DNA of 64,000 nucleotides, taken from SCTM01 sp965279655. GTDB lineage: Bacteria; Pseudomonadota; Alphaproteobacteria; Rhodospirillales; Rhodospirillaceae. Under the pieces are notes generated by a model. That model had not been told where the DNA came from and did no database searches. It worked only from the letters and a program-made list of their open reading frames with translations. Positions 59,247 through 64,000 of the stretch are shown here, one piece after another. Numbering within the stretch: the stretch's first letter is position 1; the number at the start of each line of letters is the position of its first letter. Where the stretch lies: the NCBI GenBank assembly GCA_965279655.1, contig OZ257255.1, positions 992,001 through 1,056,000 on the forward strand, read 5' to 3'. The position numbers and the translations under genes were made by a program.

Positions 59247-59554
59247 TGGTCGACGCACCGAAGCGCCCGTACACGGGCGACGAACTCACCGACAGCCTCC
59301 TGCGCATGAACGCGGAGTTGCTGTCCGAATTGTGGATCTTGCGCGACCGCGTCACGGTCCTTGAGCACATGCTCGAGGAGAAGGGCGTGGTGAGCCGGCA
59401 GGCCCTCAACGACCACGTGCCCACCGGCCCGCTCGCCGAAGAACTCACGCAAGCGCGCGACGATCTCGTGCGCAAGGTGATCGGTGGCGCATGGACGCAA
59501 GGCTTTTCGCTCGAAGGCCTGGTCAATTCCGTGCGCGAGAAACAGAAAGCCTAG
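59246..59554 (+). CDS. Small helical protein paired with the methyltransferase (second copy)
   Basis: 102 residues from ATG 59246. Pattern: ELTDSLLRMNAELLSELWILRDRVTVLEHMLEEKGVVSRQAL, then LAEELTQARDDLVRKVIGGAWTQGFSLEGLVNSVREKQKA. It aligns with the 99-residue protein at 16148 at ELW-[IV]-[LV]-RDR-x-x-[LV]-LE and L-x-x-x-R-[DE]-x-LV-[RK]-K-[IV]. It probably binds the methyltransferase. It ends 4 bases inside the convergent kinase gene. Confidence 0.8.
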   Translation: MVDAPKRPYTGDELTDSLLRMNAELLSELWILRDRVTVLEHMLEEKGVVSRQALNDHVPTGPLAEELTQARDDLVRKVIGGAWTQGFSLEGLVNSVREKQKA

Positions 59555-62500
59555 GCGTCCATCTTGTAGCGGGCGCGGACTTCCACGACCGTCGCCGTGA
59601 TGGTGCGGGACAGGTCGGCGATCAGGCCGGAGACCTCGTCCAAGGTGCTGGAATTTTCCTCGATGACCTTCGCCTGCACGGCGATGCCGCTGCACCCGAA
59701 CTGAGCGCAGAGCCCTTTCAGCGCGTGGGCCGCGCGCTTGACGTCGCGCAGCTTCTTGTCCTTCACCGCCGCTTCGATATTCGCCAGATAGGTCGCCGTG
59801 CTCTCGATGAAGCTCGGCAGCATTCCAACCAGCGTCTCGCGGCCGAGGCTTTCGTCCAGTTCCTCCAGCATGCTCACGTCCAACAGCTTAGGCGCCGGCG
59901 GCGCGGCCGGGCGGGGCGGCGGAGCGCTGCCGTTCGTGCCAGCCGTCTTCCCACCAACCAGGCGATCCATTTCCTGATCGAGCGCCAGCCAGTCCACCGG
60001 CTTGCCGATCACGCTATCGGCGCCCGCAGCGACGTAGCCTTTCTTGTGTTCCTCGATCACGTCGGCGGTCAACGCGATGATAGGCGTGCGCTTGCGGCCG
60101 TCCTTTTCCGCTGCGCGGATGATCTGCATGGCCTCGGGCCCGTCCATGATCGGCATTTGCATGTCGAGCAGGATGATGTCGAAGGTCTCGGCCTTCGTTG
60201 CATCGACGGCCTCCAGGCCGTTCACCACGGCAGTCACTTTGTGACCGCGCCGCCCCAGCATCGTGGTGATGAGGAAACGCGAGGTGTCGTTGTCTTCGGC
60301 GACGAGAATCGTTTTGGGTGCGGCTTCGCCCCGGCCATCGCGCGGCGGTGGGGCCTTCGGGGCGCGAACGCTCTTTTCCGTATTCGGGCCGCGCATGACG
60401 GTGACGGCGACGGTGAAGGTTGAACCCTTTCCGAGTTCCGAGGAGATCGAGACGTCACCGCCCATCGCGCGGGCGAGGCGTCGGGTGATGGCCAGTCCAA
60501 GGCCGGTGCCGCCGAATTTGCGCGAGGTCGAAGCTTCGGCCTGAACGAACGGCTGAAACAGTTTCTCTTGCTGCGCCGGCGAGATCCCGATGCCGGAATC
60601 CTTCACCGCGAAGCGCAGTGCGACTTGATCCGGCGAGGTCGTGCCGGCTTCGACGACGGACACGCTGACATCGCCTTGCGGTGTGAACTTCACCGCGTTC
60701 CCGATCAAGTTGGCGAGGATTTGCCGCAGACGTTTCGGATCGCCGATCACCGCGTCGGTGCCCGTCGCGTCGTTCACGATCAATCGCACGCCTTTTTCCG
60801 AGGCGAGGGGGGTAAAGAGGTCGCGCACATCCGACAGTAGGTCCGAAACGTGGAACGGGGTGCTGTCCATGTGAAGCTGGCCCGCCTCGATCTTCGAGAG
60901 ATCGAGAATGTCATTGAGAAGGTCAAGCAGCACTCGGGCGGAACGGATCAGACGGTCGGTCAGGTCTTCCTGCTCCTTCGACAAGCCGCTGATCAGCAGC
61001 AGATCCGCCATGCCGAGCACACCCGTCATCGGCGTGCGCAGTTCGTGGCTCATCATGGCCAGGAACGAGGATTTCGCTGCGTTCGCCTTTTCGGCGCGAT
61101 CGCGTTCCAGATCCAGGTTCTGGGCGAGCACCATCAGCTCGTCGGCTTGTTCCTGTAGTTGGTCGCGGGTGCGGCGTAGTTCGGCGTCGCGTTCGACGCG
61201 CTCGGTGATCTCGCGCGAGGCGCCGTGAACTTCGTAACCACCGCCGTCCTTCGGCACGATGGTGGTCGTGCTTTCGATCCAGATAATACGGCCGTCCTTG
61301 CACTTGACGCGGCTCTGGCTGATGCCGGGAGTCGGGGCGCCGGCGCTCAGTCCGCGCATTCCTCGCAAGCGATCCCGATCTTCGTCGGGTGAGAGATCGA
61401 ACACATTGCGTCCGATCATTTCTTCCGGCTTGTAGCCGGTCAGACGCTCCACCGAAGGTGAGAGGTAACGGATGACCTCGTTCTCGTCGTAAACCGTGAT
61501 CACATCGGCCGCCGTGTCGGCGAGCAGGCGGAATTTGGCCTCGCTTTCCTTCAGGGCCGCCTCATACGCGACGCCTTCGGAGACGTCGCGGGTGGAGGCG
61601 ATGATCTGTTGCTTCTCCGGGGTGGTCTGGAACACGACGGCTTGAGTCTCGACCCAAGCGATGCTGCCGTCCTTGCGGATCATGCGGTAACGATAGGATG
61701 CTTGGCTTGGGCGGCTCAGGGCGCCGTTCTTACGGAGGCTAGGAAAGATGTTCTTGTCGTCGGGATGAACCAAGCGGTTCATCGATTGCCCGACGAGTTC
61801 CGCCGGCGGGTACCCCGTGATCGCGATGGCGGAGGGGGAAACATATGTCGCCACGCCGTTCAGGTCCTGCATCACGATCAAATCGGAAACGTGTTCCGCC
61901 ATCAGACGGAACCGTTCTTCGCTGGCCACCAGGGCTTCGGCGGCACTGCGGCGTTCCGTGATGTCCTGGATGAATCCGATCGTGCGGGGCGCGCTGCCGC
62001 TCGCATCGGTCTTGCTGACCGCGCGCAGGTTCACCCAGATGATCTTGCCGTCCTTGCGCAACATGCGCGTCTCGAACTCCAGCGCATCGCCTCGGCCGGA
62101 GCGATTGAACTCGGAGAGCAACTTAAAGACTCGCGGCTTGTCTTCTTCGTGCACCGCATCGGCGAAGGCGGAAGGGCCGGGTACAAAATTAGGATCCGTG
62201 ATTCCCAAAATCTCGCGCATGCGTGGCGACCAATAGCTGCCGCCCTCGCGCCGTGCGTCGAAATAGCCGGCTTCCGAGGCTTCCACGGCGAGGCTGATGG
62301 TTTCCTGGCTGCGGCGCAGTTCTTCTTCCGCGGAGCGGCGGCGGGTGATGTCCACGGCAGTGCCGACCATGCGTGCCGGCTTGGAGTTTTTGTACTCCGA
62401 AATGCGTCCGCGGCTCTGTATCCACAGATAATTCCCATTGCGATGTCGCACCCGGTATTCAATGTCGAATGGGACGCCATCGATCAGGTGGGCGTGCCAG

Positions 62501-63780
62501 TGCTGCAGCAGCGGCGCCAGGTCGTCCGGATGGCAAAGTTCGTCGTGCTCCTGACGCGTGAGGTGCGTGTGGGTCGGATCGCGGCCAAACATCTCCGCGA
62601 GCTTCGGCGAGAGCTCGTAGACATTCTGTGCAATATCCCACTCCCATACCGCAGCCTGACTGGCCTCTAGGGCGTCGGCCAACTGCCGCTCCCGTTCCGC
62701 GAGCGCTTGCTGGGCCGCCTTGTGGTCGGTGATGTCGGTCACAACGCCGAACACGCGCTGCGCCTCGGTCCGGATGCCAACGTGAACCCACTTCACCTGA
62801 CCATTGCGGAGCCGCAACCGATATTCGAAGGAGCCGCTGCCGCCGTCGGCGGAATTCTTGATCATCGATGCGACGACGTGATCGCGGTCGTCTTCGTGAT
62901 AGGTGGCGTGGAGATGTTCGCGCGTGGGAATGAACGTCTCGGGATCTTCGCCGTAGATTCGATAGGTCTCGCGCGACCAGCTGATAGTTTCGGTGTGCGG
63001 GTCGTAGGACCAGTAGCCCACCCGTGCGACTTCTTCAGCAAGTTCCAGATCGCGCGTGACGGCGATCAGTTCATGCTGCAAGGCGTGTTGGCCCAGGATT
63101 TGACGGCGGAGATAGAAGATGCCGGCGGCGCCGAAAATCAGGGTCAACACAACCACGCCGCCGAAGGCCATCCAGACATATCGGAATAGGAAGCCGCCGG
63201 AATCCACGCGCGACGTGGACACGCCGAAAATACCGATCACCGGTTCGTCGCGCACGAGGATGGGATGGTACACCCAAGCGGTCGCCTTCGGGAGTTGCGC
63301 GCCCGTCAGATCGTCGGTCTTTTCGTTGATATAGGCCTGGGCTTTTGTTTTTTCGCGGATGCCTGGCGGCAAGGCCTTTCCGACTTCCGCGGGATTGTCC
63401 GAGGCGACGATTACCCCAAGCTCATTCGTCGCGCGGTAGTGCGTGATCGCGCCTTCGCCGATCAGGCGGTTCATGGTGCCAGCCAGTCGGAAGCGACCTT
63501 CGGGAGCGAAATTCTTGTCGCCGGCAGTCTCTGACGTGCGGCCGAGCAGGTACGCGCCCATGTCCGACCAGCGCTCCGCCCCGCCCGCGGCGCTCTGGTC
63601 CTCGAAGAATTTCTCTGCGGCGAAGATGCCCCCCGCAAGCAGTCCGAGGGCGACCGCGGCGCCGAGAATCAACTTGGAGACAAGACGGCCGATTCCGGCT
63701 TTTCCGGTCGGATCCTTCAGTGCGGGAGGCGGACTGTGGCGTCCCCCTTTGGCCCAGGCGATGTAATCTGAGTACGGCAC
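59551..63780 (-). CDS. Multi-PAS hybrid histidine kinase with receiver and Hpt domains
   Basis: 1409 residues. Two membrane helices (about 33-55 and 207-232) enclose an extracytoplasmic sensor region. Five PAS domains follow in series up to about residue 880, each ending in a D-I-T-x-[RH] or similar linker (VTDITDHK, AVDITRRR, IQDITERR, TRDVSEG, SREITERV). HisKA has H912 (MSHELRTPMTGVLGMADLLL). The HATPase includes NLIGNAVKFTPQGDV and FGGTGLGLAI. The receiver has D1206 (LDMQMPIMDG) and the Hpt H1352 (AAHALKGLCAQFG). It is a close relative of the kinase at 49143 in its C-terminal 500 residues. No response regulator gene is adjacent. Confidence 0.94.
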   Translation of the reverse strand: MPYSDYIAWAKGGRHSPPPALKDPTGKAGIGRLVSKLILGAAVALGLLAGGIFAAEKFFEDQSAAGGAERWSDMGAYLLGRTSETAGDKNFAPEGRFRLAGTMNRLIGEGAITHYRATNELGVIVASDNPAEVGKALPPGIREKTKAQAYINEKTDDLTGAQLPKATAWVYHPILVRDEPVIGIFGVSTSRVDSGGFLFRYVWMAFGGVVVLTLIFGAAGIFYLRRQILGQHALQHELIAVTRDLELAEEVARVGYWSYDPHTETISWSRETYRIYGEDPETFIPTREHLHATYHEDDRDHVVASMIKNSADGGSGSFEYRLRLRNGQVKWVHVGIRTEAQRVFGVVTDITDHKAAQQALAERERQLADALEASQAAVWEWDIAQNVYELSPKLAEMFGRDPTHTHLTRQEHDELCHPDDLAPLLQHWHAHLIDGVPFDIEYRVRHRNGNYLWIQSRGRISEYKNSKPARMVGTAVDITRRRSAEEELRRSQETISLAVEASEAGYFDARREGGSYWSPRMREILGITDPNFVPGPSAFADAVHEEDKPRVFKLLSEFNRSGRGDALEFETRMLRKDGKIIWVNLRAVSKTDASGSAPRTIGFIQDITERRSAAEALVASEERFRLMAEHVSDLIVMQDLNGVATYVSPSAIAITGYPPAELVGQSMNRLVHPDDKNIFPSLRKNGALSRPSQASYRYRMIRKDGSIAWVETQAVVFQTTPEKQQIIASTRDVSEGVAYEAALKESEAKFRLLADTAADVITVYDENEVIRYLSPSVERLTGYKPEEMIGRNVFDLSPDEDRDRLRGMRGLSAGAPTPGISQSRVKCKDGRIIWIESTTTIVPKDGGGYEVHGASREITERVERDAELRRTRDQLQEQADELMVLAQNLDLERDRAEKANAAKSSFLAMMSHELRTPMTGVLGMADLLLISGLSKEQEDLTDRLIRSARVLLDLLNDILDLSKIEAGQLHMDSTPFHVSDLLSDVRDLFTPLASEKGVRLIVNDATGTDAVIGDPKRLRQILANLIGNAVKFTPQGDVSVSVVEAGTTSPDQVALRFAVKDSGIGISPAQQEKLFQPFVQAEASTSRKFGGTGLGLAITRRLARAMGGDVSISSELGKGSTFTVAVTVMRGPNTEKSVRAPKAPPPRDGRGEAAPKTILVAEDNDTSRFLITTMLGRRGHKVTAVVNGLEAVDATKAETFDIILLDMQMPIMDGPEAMQIIRAAEKDGRKRTPIIALTADVIEEHKKGYVAAGADSVIGKPVDWLALDQEMDRLVGGKTAGTNGSAPPPRPAAPPAPKLLDVSMLEELDESLGRETLVGMLPSFIESTATYLANIEAAVKDKKLRDVKRAAHALKGLCAQFGCSGIAVQAKVIEENSSTLDEVSGLIADLSRTITATVVEVRARYKMDA

Positions 63781-63934
63781 GAGCGGCTCAACGTCCTGTG
63801 ATCGGCCATGCTACCGGAAATCGCGTAATTGGCCATTTTTCAATAGGGTGCGGCCCGTGAGCAGCGAAACTCGCGGGTATTGGGCGGGCAACCCGGGGTG
63901 CTAGGGTGCTTGGGCAAGGGATAGTGGGGGATAC

Positions 63935-64000
63935 GTGACGCAGGATCGAACGCTGCCACTGAAGGTGTGCGTAGGCTGGGGACTCGGGAGTCTCGGGGTC
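63935..64000 (+). CDS. Start of a probable MFS-type (sugar symporter-like) transporter, partial
   Basis: The frame begins at a GTG at 63935 behind AGTGGGGG and runs to the window edge (22 codons). It starts VTQDRTLPLKVCVGWGLGSLGV. The K-x-x-x-G-W-G-x-G-S-[LF]-G pattern resembles the first helix of glycoside/pentoside/hexuronide symporters. The evidence is short, so this is only a likely assignment. Confidence 0.4.
   Translation, partial: MTQDRTLPLKVCVGWGLGSLGV

Overview
The window looks like chromosomal DNA from a high-GC alphaproteobacterium. The evidence is a GcrA cell-cycle regulator, a PopZ-type polar organiser placed between a TolC-family channel gene and valS, an alphaproteobacterial-type MotA, DUF1491 and DUF2336 proteins, and short Alphaproteobacteria-style palindromic repeats. 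I cannot name the genus; a Rhodospirillales- or Micropepsales-like free-living bacterium is a guess. No CRISPR array, transposase, integrase, rRNA or replication origin was seen. Two tRNA genes (Cys, Asn) are present.

Layout. 0-14.4 kb is a metabolic stretch. It holds the 5' part of a molybdopterin oxidoreductase gene cut by the window edge, an unknown polytopic membrane protein, a YheT-like hydrolase, an Mpo1-like protein, a small cytochrome c, a cupin, an Asp/Glu-racemase-superfamily protein, two tandem Tat-exported flavin amine oxidases, a nitrilase-fold protein with an altered active site followed by an overlapping NTF2-like gene, and a minus-strand operon of Nudix hydrolase, sulfurtransferase and a signal-peptide-bearing dinucleotide-binding protein. 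14.5-24.2 kb holds OsmC, a methyltransferase plus small-protein pair, a MATE transporter, an ECF sigma factor, MotA, DUF1491, GcrA, a 2-hydroxyacid dehydrogenase and a metallo-beta-lactamase-fold protein. 24.2-38.9 kb holds an O-GlcNAc-transferase-like protein, the tRNAs, pcm-like, tolC-like, popZ and valS, a CPT-like kinase, further hydrolase and methyltransferase genes, a three-gene operon (MsrQ-like, YkgJ-like, nucleotidyltransferase-like) and a secreted helix-hairpin-helix repeat protein.

38.9-53.7 kb is more accessory. It has a phytanoyl-CoA-dioxygenase-like gene, a phage-CII-like regulator, a large hybrid histidine kinase translationally coupled to a receiver protein, a REC-EAL c-di-GMP phosphodiesterase, a DUF2336 protein, a second hybrid kinase, a PEP-CTERM protein and small unknown membrane proteins. 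Long intergenic gaps carry copies of a dispersed repeat. 53.7-64 kb returns to compact gene order: an ArsR/SRPBCC/GyrI-like operon with an 18-bp palindrome upstream, ilvD, xthA, a second copy of the methyltransferase plus small-protein pair, a third hybrid kinase with several PAS domains, and the first codons of a probable transporter.

How parts may work together. The three hybrid kinases each end in receiver plus Hpt modules, so they are built for multistep phosphorelays; the EAL protein links that region to c-di-GMP. The best candidate for an undescribed unit is the two-gene module of a class I SAM methyltransferase and a ~100-residue partly helical protein. It occurs twice, 42 kb apart, with overlapping or near-overlapping reading frames and homologous partners in both places.
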